Below, in pieces: positions 46,021 to 54,808 of a stretch of DNA of 64,000 nucleotides. The notes beneath the pieces are model-generated. The model searched no databases. It saw only the letters and a list, made by a program, of their open reading frames with translations, and was not told the DNA's origin. The translations under genes and the position numbers were made by a program. Source of the stretch: Leptospira sp. B5-022 (GTDB taxonomy: Bacteria; Spirochaetota; Leptospiria; Leptospirales; Leptospiraceae); assembly GCF_000347035.1 (NCBI RefSeq), contig NZ_ANIJ01000032.1, positions 124,001-188,000 on the forward strand, read 5' to 3'. Positions within the stretch are counted from its first letter, which is position 1. Each line of letters opens with the position of its first letter.

Positions 46021-47469
46021 TCAGATATAATCTTTTTTAGATTCAGGATCTTTTCCCGCCAATCCCCAACCTGTCCATCCGGTGACTAAGGAGAATAATG
46101 GAGAAAGTAAATTTAAGAATGCGTAGGGAAGATACACAAGTGTAGGAACTCCTAAAGCTGTCGCCATAAAGGAACCGCAGGAATTCCAAGGAACCAAAGC
46201 GGAAGTCATTGTTCCCGAATCCTCTAAACATCTGGAAAGATTTCTAGGATCCAATCCTTTTTTGGAATACGCTTCTTTGAACATTTTACCTGAGACCACG
46301 ATCGCTAGATATTGGTCCGCGCAGAAAAGATTGGTGCCTACACAGGTAAATACCGTGGCAGTGAATAAGGAACCTCTCGCTTTCGCCCAATTTAACATCT
46401 TTTCCGCTAAAACTTGGGTCATTCCCCCTCCTTCCATGATCCCTGCATAAAACATAGCGGAGATAATCAGCCAAACTGTGGAAAGCATCGAGGACATTCC
46501 TCCTCTGGATAATAATCCGTCCACGACCGCATGTCCGGTTTTCACCTTTGTGCCTACTGAAGCGGCTGAAACTAAATTTTTAAAAGCGGAAGAAGTTGCA
46601 TCTTGCAAGTTTAAAGAATTTGCATATATATTGGATTGTGTCAGAACAAAACAAACTCCACCGCTCAAGATCCCTATAAATATGGAAGGAATTGCGGAAA
46701 CCCTAAAGTAGATGAGAAAGAAAGTAAGAAGAGGTGGAAAAAGTAAAACCCAAGAAATCTGGAATTCCGCTTTTAGTGCGGAGATCACCGGCTCTGTAGC
46801 TGTTTCCGTTTCCCCCTGGCCGCTACCCCAGCCTAAAAATCCGAACGCTAAAAGACAGATCCCGAATGCAGGTAACGTCGTCCTAGCCATATTACGGATA
46901 TGTGATAGAAGGGAGACCCCTGTTATGGAGGATGCAAGATTTGTCGTTTCCGAAAAAGGAGAAAGTTTATCTCCGAAATAGGCACCCGAAACAACCGCCC
47001 CGGCTACCATCCCCAAAGGTTTCCCAAGGCCGGCCCCCACTCCGATCAATGCGACTCCGATGGTTCCCGCAGTGGACCAGGAACTTCCTGTGGCTAAAGA
47101 AACCACGGAAGATAAGATGAGCGCTGAGGGTAAAAAAATCTCCGGTTTTAATAATTCTAAACCCCAGACAATGAGTGCCGGCACGATCCCGGAACGGATC
47201 CAAATCCCGATCAATGCCCCTATCAAAAGTAAGATGAGTATCGGCTGCAAAACGTTTCTAAGAGAATCCAAAACGGTGTCCTCTATTTCCTCCCAAGAGA
47301 TGCCCCTGAGCCTGGAAATTCCCGCGGAAATCGCACCCGCACTGAATAATAAAATTTGGGCCGGTCCTTCTGCGATCCCACTTCCGAATAAAAATCCCGC
47401 CGTACTTAACGAAAATACCAAAAATCCCAGCGGAAATAAGGAGATCCAAAATCCAGGTTTTTCGTTCAT
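46021..47469 (-). CDS. nhaC: NhaC-family Na+/H+ antiporter
   Basis: A 482-residue protein with about 11-12 membrane helices. The NhaC signature region is SLATGSSWSTAGTIGVALIG with AYFGDKLSPFSETTNLA, and a second half has CADQYLAIVVSGKMF and LEDSGTMTSALVPWNSCG. It exchanges sodium for protons or, in some members, malate/lactate. It overlaps rluA by 4 bases (ATGA) and is last in the pilZ-rluA-nhaC run. Substrate within the family is not certain. Confidence 0.92.
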   Translation of the reverse strand: MNEKPGFWISLFPLGFLVFSLSTAGFLFGSGIAEGPAQILLFSAGAISAGISRLRGISWEEIEDTVLDSLRNVLQPILILLLIGALIGIWIRSGIVPALIVWGLELLKPEIFLPSALILSSVVSLATGSSWSTAGTIGVALIGVGAGLGKPLGMVAGAVVSGAYFGDKLSPFSETTNLASSITGVSLLSHIRNMARTTLPAFGICLLAFGFLGWGSGQGETETATEPVISALKAEFQISWVLLFPPLLTFFLIYFRVSAIPSIFIGILSGGVCFVLTQSNIYANSLNLQDATSSAFKNLVSAASVGTKVKTGHAVVDGLLSRGGMSSMLSTVWLIISAMFYAGIMEGGGMTQVLAEKMLNWAKARGSLFTATVFTCVGTNLFCADQYLAIVVSGKMFKEAYSKKGLDPRNLSRCLEDSGTMTSALVPWNSCGSFMATALGVPTLVYLPYAFLNLLSPLFSLVTGWTGWGLAGKDPESKKDYI

Positions 47470-48365
47470 TCAGGAAAATCCTGCGGTAAACCGGATCGGA
47501 TCTTCGTTATTAATCCCGTAAACGGATGAATGAACGTAAGAGAAATCGAATGTAATGCCTGCCTTTCCATTCCGAGTTTTTGGATTAAATCCGGATCTTT
47601 CCCTTCAATAAATTCCAGGAAGGTTCTCTCATCTTTGCCGTAAATTTTATCTCCGATTAACGGAAATCCTAAAGAATACAATGTAGCACGAATTTGGTGA
47701 AGCCTTCCGGTTTTAGGAAAACAATATACTTTAGAAAAAGATAATCCCTGAAAGATACCTTCTCCAATTTTCCTAAAAGCGGTTTCGCAGGTTTCCGAAT
47801 CTTGTTCCGGTATTTCTAATTTCTGAAACGAAGTTTCGGAAAGAAACCTTCTTTTTTTGCGGATTAAAGAAGAAGGATCCGATGTCAAAAATCCTTTTGC
47901 CCGAAGGCGAGTAGGGAAATTTCCCCAAACATAGGATACGTACGTTTTATTTACTTTTCTTTTGGAAAATAGATCGGCTAATTTTGAAGCGGCTTCCGGA
48001 TCTTTTGCGAAAACGACCACTCCGGACGTTTCTCTATCCAATCTATGGATCGTATATATTTTTTCGAAACGAGGATCTTCTTCTAAAAGATCCGTGAGAT
48101 TGTTTTTCCTGTATCTTCCGGCGCTATGGATCGGAATATCACCCGGTTTTTCCACCGCAATATAACGTGTATCTTCGTATAAAATTTTAAAGTCCGTTTG
48201 GATGGGAGGTTCGAAACTGTCTCCCGGAAGATAAAGTATCTCGTCTCCTTCCTTGATGGAGTAAGAAGGTTTTGCAGGCTTTCCTTGGACGAGTATTTTA
48301 CCTTCTTCTAATATTTTTCGCCAATTGGACCTGGATTGGTATGTGAATCTGGAAGCGAGAAACAC
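47466..48365 (-). CDS. RluA-family pseudouridine synthase
   Basis: The 299-residue protein has an S4 RNA-binding N-terminus (FLASRFTYQSRSNWRKILEE) and a catalytic RluA domain with HRLDRETSGVVVFAK (catalytic Asp) and KTGRLHQIR. The target uridine in rRNA or tRNA is unknown. The first usual start is GTG 48365, but the S4 domain clearly begins upstream: the in-frame codons before it read GSRLD, with no ATG, GTG or TTG. A rare AUC start (IGKEEAGSRLD) is possible. It lies between a PilZ gene and nhaC. Confidence 0.9.
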   Translation of the reverse strand: MFLASRFTYQSRSNWRKILEEGKILVQGKPAKPSYSIKEGDEILYLPGDSFEPPIQTDFKILYEDTRYIAVEKPGDIPIHSAGRYRKNNLTDLLEEDPRFEKIYTIHRLDRETSGVVVFAKDPEAASKLADLFSKRKVNKTYVSYVWGNFPTRLRAKGFLTSDPSSLIRKKRRFLSETSFQKLEIPEQDSETCETAFRKIGEGIFQGLSFSKVYCFPKTGRLHQIRATLYSLGFPLIGDKIYGKDERTFLEFIEGKDPDLIQKLGMERQALHSISLTFIHPFTGLITKIRSGLPQDFPE

Positions 48366-48429
48366 GTCAAGTCTGGAACCGGCCTCTTCTTTCCCGATCT
48401 TTGTTCTAAGACCTTCCTGTACAAGAGAA

Positions 48430-49641
48430 TTAGACAGACTCTTCTTCTCCTTCGAATCCCATATCAGGTATATCTTCCGATACCGTTTCCATCTCGGAAG
48501 CAGACTCTCCTTCCACGGGAGTATCCGACTCTTGTTCTGTCGATTCAGGCGCTTGAGAACCTTCTCCCGGGCCTAATCTGGAATCCACAAATCGGTTCAA
48601 CATCTCTTCTTCCTTAGAATTCAAATTAAAGAATTGTAAACCGATACGGAACATTTTGTCCGTGTTCGTGATATTTCGGATAACGGCCCGATAAGTCCCT
48701 TTCAGTTCCTGATTCATTTGCAGATCGAATAACAAAATTTCTCCCACTGCAAAACTTCTGGAAAAGAAAATGGATTGCGCGTGGAAAAACCCGAGTCCAC
48801 TCCTACTGATATCCTCTGCGATACATCTTTCTTTGGACTCCTGGAAAAACCCGGAAGCGATCACATCCCTGGAAATTGCAGCGGCAAATAATGTGATCTT
48901 ATTATAATCTTCCGTATCCATAGGTTTGTCGGAAAGCACCTGAACATAACCGAGAGGTGTATAATTTTTATAACGGATCAGTACCGAAATTTCGGAAATA
49001 AATCTGGATTCTAACTTATTCAAAGCCAGAAGTTTTAGGTATTCCTCGATCGGAACAAAATTTTGTCCAACTCCGCCCGAACTTCTTTCCAAACGATTGG
49101 TAACGAAGATGGATTGTTCGAAATTGTACATGATCCTAAGCCTGTTATCCATTCGATCCGAAAAATAGATCAAAGAATCCGGATAGGTTTCCTTCATTTT
49201 TTTGGCATGTTTCTGAAGGATAGTCTCTACTATTTTATCAATAAAACCTAATGAACGTCTTAAGTGTAATTGATTGATAATATTGGTGAGAATGATCGGC
49301 TCTCCGCCCCCACCTTCCAATTCCACCCTGCCCTGGGCCCGTTTTGCCTCGCTGACCTTTACCGCCTGGATCCTCAACAATTCCAAACCGTTACCCGCAT
49401 TCCTCTGGACAACCGTAAAAACACCGTGGAAAAAATGATTATTATGAGTAAGAAATAGGATCCTGGTCTTCTCCCCATCCGATTTTCCGGGTAAAGAAAC
49501 GAGAAGATAAAGACCGTCTTTGACCCCTACGATTTTTGCGGGATAGGATCTGCCCTTAATTTCCACGGAAACCGGCAATCTCGCAAACAATGTTTGGAGG
49601 ATTTTAGTCAGAGCCTCTGTTTCCTTGACTGTCCTATCCAA
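48430..49641 (-). CDS. PilZ-domain protein
   Basis: The 403-residue cytoplasmic protein carries a C-terminal PilZ domain at about 295-375 (DISRSGLGFF matching DxSxxG, then LFDLQMNQELKGTYRAVIRN and IGLQF) and an acidic tail. The RxxxR arginine pair that completes c-di-GMP binding is not obvious; only one Arg precedes the DxSxxG motif. A beta-rich N-terminal region of about 120 residues may be YcgR-like. Its start is TTG 49641 with AGGAGG 6 bases upstream. Leptospira has many PilZ proteins; targets are unknown. Confidence 0.82.
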   Translation of the reverse strand: MDRTVKETEALTKILQTLFARLPVSVEIKGRSYPAKIVGVKDGLYLLVSLPGKSDGEKTRILFLTHNNHFFHGVFTVVQRNAGNGLELLRIQAVKVSEAKRAQGRVELEGGGGEPIILTNIINQLHLRRSLGFIDKIVETILQKHAKKMKETYPDSLIYFSDRMDNRLRIMYNFEQSIFVTNRLERSSGGVGQNFVPIEEYLKLLALNKLESRFISEISVLIRYKNYTPLGYVQVLSDKPMDTEDYNKITLFAAAISRDVIASGFFQESKERCIAEDISRSGLGFFHAQSIFFSRSFAVGEILLFDLQMNQELKGTYRAVIRNITNTDKMFRIGLQFFNLNSKEEEMLNRFVDSRLGPGEGSQAPESTEQESDTPVEGESASEMETVSEDIPDMGFEGEEESV

Positions 49642-49894
49642 ACGTTCCTCCTAAAGGAATCCCAGACCCTTTGGCAAGGAATCCGAGTTTAACGGCTCCC
49701 TCGTTTAGGGAAAGGAAATTACTGGTTTCAAGGAATTTTCCGGATCATTCCTCTCTCTTTTTCGCAAAAGCGCCAAACCGGAATAGTATTCTATACTTTG
49801 CATTATATTCTACTAATACGTTCGGGGGACAACCGGGAAACCAATTGTGGAATTGTATCAAAAGTCTGGCAAAAAGAAAAATCTAACTGGAAGT

Positions 49895-52159
49895 TTAAGA
49901 AGAAGTCTCTTCTTTTTTTCTGAAAATAAATTCTTTCCTAATCTCGGAAATTTTGGAAACTCCTACCGTGTTCATTGCCTGTGCCAAACCTTCGGTATAT
50001 TGGCCCACTAAAAAACGGACTCCAGCCACACCCCCGCCCACCGCGGAAATCGCCATAGGTCGCCCGATGAGAACATTGTTCGCACCTAATGCGTGCATTT
50101 TGAAAACGTCGGCGCCGCTTCTAACACCGCCGTCCACTGAGATCGGAAAATCAGCACCTAAGGCCTCTCGGATCTTAGGGAGAACTCTCGCAGTCCCTGG
50201 CATATCGTCCAATACTCTGCCCCCATGATTGGAAACAACGATCGCATCCGCACCAGCTTCTCTTGCAAGGATCGCATCTTCAGGACTCATCACACCTTTT
50301 AGGATAAAAGGAAGTTTTGTATAAGAACGTATTTTAGAAAGAGCGTCCACTCCTCTTGTGATCGAAGGGATCTTTTTCTGGACCAGAGTTTTGAAATTCA
50401 CTGCATCTATGTCCATTCCTAGAGCAAGAACACCTTGCGCTTCCGCTTCTTGGAATCTTTCTTTGATGAGCCCTTCGTCTTCTCGCGGTTTACAAATAAG
50501 TACACCTTTTCCATCCACCTTTTTAAGAGCTTCCAGAATGATCAGATATTTTTCCGGGCTTGCGCCATCGCCTAACCATGCTAAGCTGCCGGAAGCCAAA
50601 CATCCTTCTAACAAAACCGCGGCGAGAGTATACTCATCCATGGCTCCGCTCATATTCGTGATCGCACCTGTCATTGGGGCGCACATAAAAGATGTGGATA
50701 ATTTCTGTCCAAAAAAGTGACTTTCGGTGCTTGCCTGCACATTGTCTCTGATATATCTGGGTAGGATCGAATATTCTTCCAAGGCCTTGGTATTGTCCTG
50801 AAAGCTAAGCATTCTTCCGACTCCGCCCATTCCGGGAACACCGGAAGCACAATCCGTCCCATCACATACCTTACAGACCCAGCAAATCTCTTTTCCAAAA
50901 CGAGCTCGCGCGTTAGCCGCGATTTCTTTTTCGGAGATGGAGTATAATTCGTCCGAGGTAAATTTAACGGTTTCCAATACTTTGGAGAATATACTTTCAG
51001 CCTGACTTAAATTCTCCGCGGAGATGATCACATGTCCTGTTTTTTCAATATTATTCGTGGGTTCCGGGATAATGTCTCCCACCTTATGTAAAAGAAAGAT
51101 ATCGGTAACTCCTTCTATCTTTTTGGCCTCTTCCAATCCATCGATGGAAAGAAGTTTTCCCTTAGGCGCGAGTAACGCTCTTTCGATAGATACTCTATGA
51201 AATAACGGTTCTAAATTATCAGGCTCTTCCCCCAGAGCGATAAGTATAGCGGCTCGATTCAAATTGATCCCGCTGGATAATGGGAAAGTCAAAGCGGACA
51301 TGAACCCGCCCGAAAGTCTTGCGGCAATCTCTCCTACTTTTACTCCTGTAGGAGTCACTTTGATATCGCCCTTTCCTGCACCTCTTCTGATCCCAAGCGC
51401 CTGCATTCCGCGAAACATCACATCTTCTATTTCTTTTTGGATCTCGGGCGAAAGAGCGGAAGGCATATTATGGCCCATCTCTATAAAATAAGGTTCTCTT
51501 TCTATGATACGGTCCGCAAGACCTGTGATCATAAATTTGCCGTCCCATGCGAGCGCATCCACGGAAACTTCGGGACCGGGCATATATTCTTCTAAGATCA
51601 TCTCGCCGGTAGGAGAATATTTTTTTGCGTGTTTGAATGCTGCCTGTAGCTCTTCCCTATTATTTACTTTTACAACCCCGCGAGCTCCCATATTGTCCGC
51701 AGGTTTCATGACCAACGGAAATTGTAGGAATTCCAACGCGTCGCGTGTATCTTGGATACTCCATACGGGAGCAAATCCCGGAATAGGAACCCCTGCCTTT
51801 TTCAGGCGCTCCCTCATCTTTACTTTATTGGAAGCCGCTTCCGCATCTACGAATCTGATCCCAGGAAGATCCAGCGCATTCGCTACTGCAGCCACAGTCA
51901 TACTGGCGTCTGTTCCTGCAGTGATTACCCCGTCTATCTTAGTAGTTGCGGATAATTTTTTAGCCTCTCTTACCATTCCTTCTATGTCTTTCGTGGACAT
52001 GATAAGAGGAAGATCGCAAATTTTCAGACCCGGCGCCTCCGGATTCATATCCGCTACCACCGTTCTGAGAAGCATCGTTTTTGCCGTTTGGATGATCGGA
52101 ACCTGTAAAAGTCCTCCGCCTATGATTAGGATCGTCTTACCTGCGATTTTTTTACTCAC
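49895..52159 (-). CDS. ATP-grasp / FMN-dependent alpha-hydroxy-acid dehydrogenase fusion
   Basis: Of 754 residues, about 1-310 are an ATP-grasp ligase of the PurK/CarB kind (KTILIIGGGLLQ, FPLVMKPADNMGARG, LEEYMPGPEVSVD, VGEIAARLSGG). About 400-754 are an FMN-binding TIM barrel of the lactate/glycolate oxidase kind (catalytic His645 in VSNHGGRVLDD, SVDGGVRSG, IGRP). A four-Cys cluster (C-x2-C-x2-C-x4-C, 426-437) lies between, typical of a clostridial-type hydroxy-acid-oxidising group. It overlaps mnmA by 4 bases. One reading is ligation followed by oxidation of a hydroxy acid; substrates unknown. Confidence 0.85.
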   Translation of the reverse strand: MSKKIAGKTILIIGGGLLQVPIIQTAKTMLLRTVVADMNPEAPGLKICDLPLIMSTKDIEGMVREAKKLSATTKIDGVITAGTDASMTVAAVANALDLPGIRFVDAEAASNKVKMRERLKKAGVPIPGFAPVWSIQDTRDALEFLQFPLVMKPADNMGARGVVKVNNREELQAAFKHAKKYSPTGEMILEEYMPGPEVSVDALAWDGKFMITGLADRIIEREPYFIEMGHNMPSALSPEIQKEIEDVMFRGMQALGIRRGAGKGDIKVTPTGVKVGEIAARLSGGFMSALTFPLSSGINLNRAAILIALGEEPDNLEPLFHRVSIERALLAPKGKLLSIDGLEEAKKIEGVTDIFLLHKVGDIIPEPTNNIEKTGHVIISAENLSQAESIFSKVLETVKFTSDELYSISEKEIAANARARFGKEICWVCKVCDGTDCASGVPGMGGVGRMLSFQDNTKALEEYSILPRYIRDNVQASTESHFFGQKLSTSFMCAPMTGAITNMSGAMDEYTLAAVLLEGCLASGSLAWLGDGASPEKYLIILEALKKVDGKGVLICKPREDEGLIKERFQEAEAQGVLALGMDIDAVNFKTLVQKKIPSITRGVDALSKIRSYTKLPFILKGVMSPEDAILAREAGADAIVVSNHGGRVLDDMPGTARVLPKIREALGADFPISVDGGVRSGADVFKMHALGANNVLIGRPMAISAVGGGVAGVRFLVGQYTEGLAQAMNTVGVSKISEIRKEFIFRKKEETSS

Positions 52160-53310
52160 GGAAGAACGCTTACTCCTAGTTCCGAATTTTGGAATGTGCT
52201 AAGATCGGATTTTTCGTAAGTGGTCACACTTCCTTTTCGGATGATCCCACCTGCAAGTAAATAGTCGCTATCCTTCGGATAGAAGACTGCGGATTGGCCG
52301 GGAGCTACACCCTTTACTTCTTCCAAAGGAAATACTTGTATAAAGTTTTCGTTACGTACTACTTTTGCTTTGATCGGACGGGAACGATATCTGACTTGGA
52401 CCCTACATTCGGAACTTTCCGTTTCTAAAACGGGAGCCCAAGCTTGCAGGTTCAGATCTTCTACGATAAAAGATTCCACAAAGGTTTGTTTTTCCTCCGC
52501 CAAAACGACCGTCCCGTCATCTTGGATAGAGATCACATATAAAGGTGCCTTCCAAGCGATACCTAAACCTTTTCTTTGTCCTATCGTGAAGTTTTCTTTT
52601 CCGGAATGTTCTCCGACTACCTCGCCATTCTGTAATTTGAATACGCCGGGAGTGAAGTTAATATTCTTCTTAGCCAAAAACTTTCTGTAATCGTTTTCAG
52701 GAATAAAACAGATCTCTTGTGACTCCGCTTTTTCTGCTACCGGAAGCCCCATCTTACGCGCGATCTCACGAACTTCTGGTTTAGTCATTCCACCCAAAGG
52801 AAAAACGGTATTTTTCAGATTCTCTTGGGACAAGCCGTATAGATAATACGCTTGGTTCTTATTCATATCCTGCGCATTGGAGACGGCATATCTTCCGTCC
52901 ACCTCGACGATATTTGCATAATGTCCGGTAGCTATTTTATCAATTCCTAATGCTTTCGCTTTTTCGAATAAAGCGCCGAACTTCACGAAAGTATTACATT
53001 CCACACAAGGGTTCGGAGTCTTTCCATCCTTGTAATCGTTTACGAACCTATCTATGACCTTTTCTTGGAAAAGTTTCTCCATCTTGATCACATAAAAAGG
53101 GATATTTAAGGAGAGACCAACGTCTCTCGCGTCCCTGATATCTTCGGGAGAACAACAGGATTTTTTAGTGGTATCGCAGGCAGGTGCTTCATATTCCCAT
53201 GTGCGCAGGTTGACGCCGATCACTTCGTAACCTTCTTCCATGAGGAGACCTGCGGTAACCGCACTGTCCACCCCTCCGCTCATCGCTACTATGATCTTAC
53301 CCTTATTCAT
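52156..53310 (-). CDS. mnmA: tRNA-specific 2-thiouridylase MnmA
   Basis: Adds sulfur to U34 of Glu, Gln and Lys tRNAs. The PP-loop is AMSGGVDSAVTAGLL. The catalytic Cys is in NPCVECNTFVKFG and the second Cys in ESQEICFIPE. Length is 384 residues. The ATG at 53310 lies inside the 3' end of the upstream lipoprotein gene (8-base overlap) and the 3' end is coupled to the ATP-grasp fusion, so all three form one transcript. Confidence 0.96.
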   Translation of the reverse strand: MNKGKIIVAMSGGVDSAVTAGLLMEEGYEVIGVNLRTWEYEAPACDTTKKSCCSPEDIRDARDVGLSLNIPFYVIKMEKLFQEKVIDRFVNDYKDGKTPNPCVECNTFVKFGALFEKAKALGIDKIATGHYANIVEVDGRYAVSNAQDMNKNQAYYLYGLSQENLKNTVFPLGGMTKPEVREIARKMGLPVAEKAESQEICFIPENDYRKFLAKKNINFTPGVFKLQNGEVVGEHSGKENFTIGQRKGLGIAWKAPLYVISIQDDGTVVLAEEKQTFVESFIVEDLNLQAWAPVLETESSECRVQVRYRSRPIKAKVVRNENFIQVFPLEEVKGVAPGQSAVFYPKDSDYLLAGGIIRKGSVTTYEKSDLSTFQNSELGVSVLP

Positions 53311-54322
53311 TCCTTAAGACCGATTCCTTTCCTACTATACCAATAAGACTCCTTTTTGTGTCCAAAAGAATTCGATAGTTTTCCATCCAATTCCGACCTA
53401 ATATCCCGACGATCCCTCTTCTATGGTCCGAATGCAAAGCATCCGGCGGTATACCTCCCGGAAATACCTCGAGTTCAGGAGTGCAGAAACCGATCCCTTC
53501 AGAATCGTTTTTCACAAAAACAGGACAAAAAGGCCGAAGCGTTCTGATCTTTGCCGAAAGCCGGCCACCACCGAAGTTGAATACGGTCGCTTCTTTTCCT
53601 TCCAAATATTCCGTTGGATGATCTGATTTGATCGTCTCCCAGTCTAGAACACTGTATTCGGCCCCGGTGTCCAAGATCCAAGATTCTTTTCGAGTTCCCG
53701 GCGGGCGAAGAAGTACTGCAGACGGTTGCCCTGACTTCAAAAACATTGGAAATAGATTTTCTTCCAAAAAGCCGGGTGCAGGACTGGACGTAGAAGATCT
53801 CCATAGGGAAATTTTATCCGGTAGATCCAAAACAACTACCGAACCTAAGAATGCATTCATTCCTAGGATCCCATCCACTCTCAATTCTTTGGGAAACACA
53901 TGTGAATAAAATTCCACAGACTCGAATGGGCGGATCCCTCCTATGAACAGATCATTTTTGATCGTTCTTCGTACCGACTGAACGGAACCGCCGGGAAAAC
54001 TTGCACTCAAAACTTTTTTAGGAGAATTTTCCGGCACATGATCTTCGGAAAGAAAGGAAACGAATGCACCCGTATCGATCAGGAATCTAAGAGGTTCCCG
54101 ATCTTTATCTAAAGCGAGATAAATTACGGGAAGATGATCCACTTCTTTTAAAGGAAGACGGATCCAGATCCCCCCTGCGTCTTTTTCATAGCGGATATAA
54201 CCTGAGAATAAATTCCGAAAATCGAAACTAGTACATCCCGCTAAAGAAAAAAAGAATAACGTAAGAATCATTCGGGAAAGAATAGTTCTTTTTTTGAATG
54301 TACAATTCGGAAAAAAAAGCAT
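53303..54322 (-). CDS. Lipoprotein with two retropepsin-like aspartic protease domains
   Basis: The 339-residue protein has a lipobox FSLAGC (Cys30). Two tandem domains each have a DTG active-site loop (FLIDTGAFVSFL, Asp83; WILDTGAEYSVLD, Asp218) and a later hydrophobic flap-like strand with G-I-L-G (VDGILGMNAFLG and VGILGRNWMENY). Single-domain retropepsin-like lipoproteins dimerise; here two lobes in one chain would make a pepsin-like active site. It may be a periplasmic or surface protease. ATG 54322 has no clear ribosome-binding site; ATG 54271 is an alternative. First gene of the mnmA transcript. Confidence 0.8.
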   Translation of the reverse strand: MLFFPNCTFKKRTILSRMILTLFFFSLAGCTSFDFRNLFSGYIRYEKDAGGIWIRLPLKEVDHLPVIYLALDKDREPLRFLIDTGAFVSFLSEDHVPENSPKKVLSASFPGGSVQSVRRTIKNDLFIGGIRPFESVEFYSHVFPKELRVDGILGMNAFLGSVVVLDLPDKISLWRSSTSSPAPGFLEENLFPMFLKSGQPSAVLLRPPGTRKESWILDTGAEYSVLDWETIKSDHPTEYLEGKEATVFNFGGGRLSAKIRTLRPFCPVFVKNDSEGIGFCTPELEVFPGGIPPDALHSDHRRGIVGILGRNWMENYRILLDTKRSLIGIVGKESVLRNE

Positions 54323-54511
54323 CGTAAGTGTTCGAAAGCCCGATTAGGGTCTCAAATTTGCGGAAAAAATCGATCCTTTTTTATACGAGCTTGTCCAAAC
54401 GTCCGGACTCGTGGAGCGTAGGGCTTAATAGCGATCGATTACCCAAGTATTGGAACGGACTTATTAAGTAGAAAATTTTAGAAAAGCGAACACCTAAAGT
54501 TCGTTTTAAGA

Positions 54512-54742
54512 TTACAATAGTTTTTTAATACAACGGGAATTTGGACAACGTGTATAGTCGATCACACAATCCCGATACTCTATTCCTGTCTGAGTATCCT
54601 TTGCTTTATACTCTATAAAGCAGGAATACGGTGAAAAATCGAACTCTTCTCTTCCTAAAGCACGGTTACGGATACGTTTTCCGAGCTCCGCCTCTTCGAT
54701 CTGGCTGATATAATAATGGTCCAGCTCAAGTTGTTTTTCCAT
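54512..54742 (-). CDS. Small hydrophilic Cys-containing protein
   Basis: The 76-residue protein (start MEKQLELDHYYISQIEEAEL) is rich in Glu, Arg and Tyr and has four cysteines in the C-terminal third (YSCF, RDCV, RCPNSRC). No ribosome-binding site is clear. It follows the GGDEF gene on the same strand (66-base gap). It could be a zinc-binding regulator, but nothing proves it. The composition looks coding rather than random. Confidence 0.45.
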   Translation of the reverse strand: MEKQLELDHYYISQIEEAELGKRIRNRALGREEFDFSPYSCFIEYKAKDTQTGIEYRDCVIDYTRCPNSRCIKKLL

Positions 54743-54808
54743 GTTAGAGGTTTCGGCCGAATTTTAGAATTCGATAAGCCGAAAAATCTTCACAAAAACG
54801 GGAAAAAA

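Noticed and set aside
49642..49894. A small gene between the PilZ gene and the ATP-grasp fusion
   Set aside because: A 71-codon plus-strand frame exists but has no ribosome-binding site and an unlikely composition; the gap seems to be non-coding.
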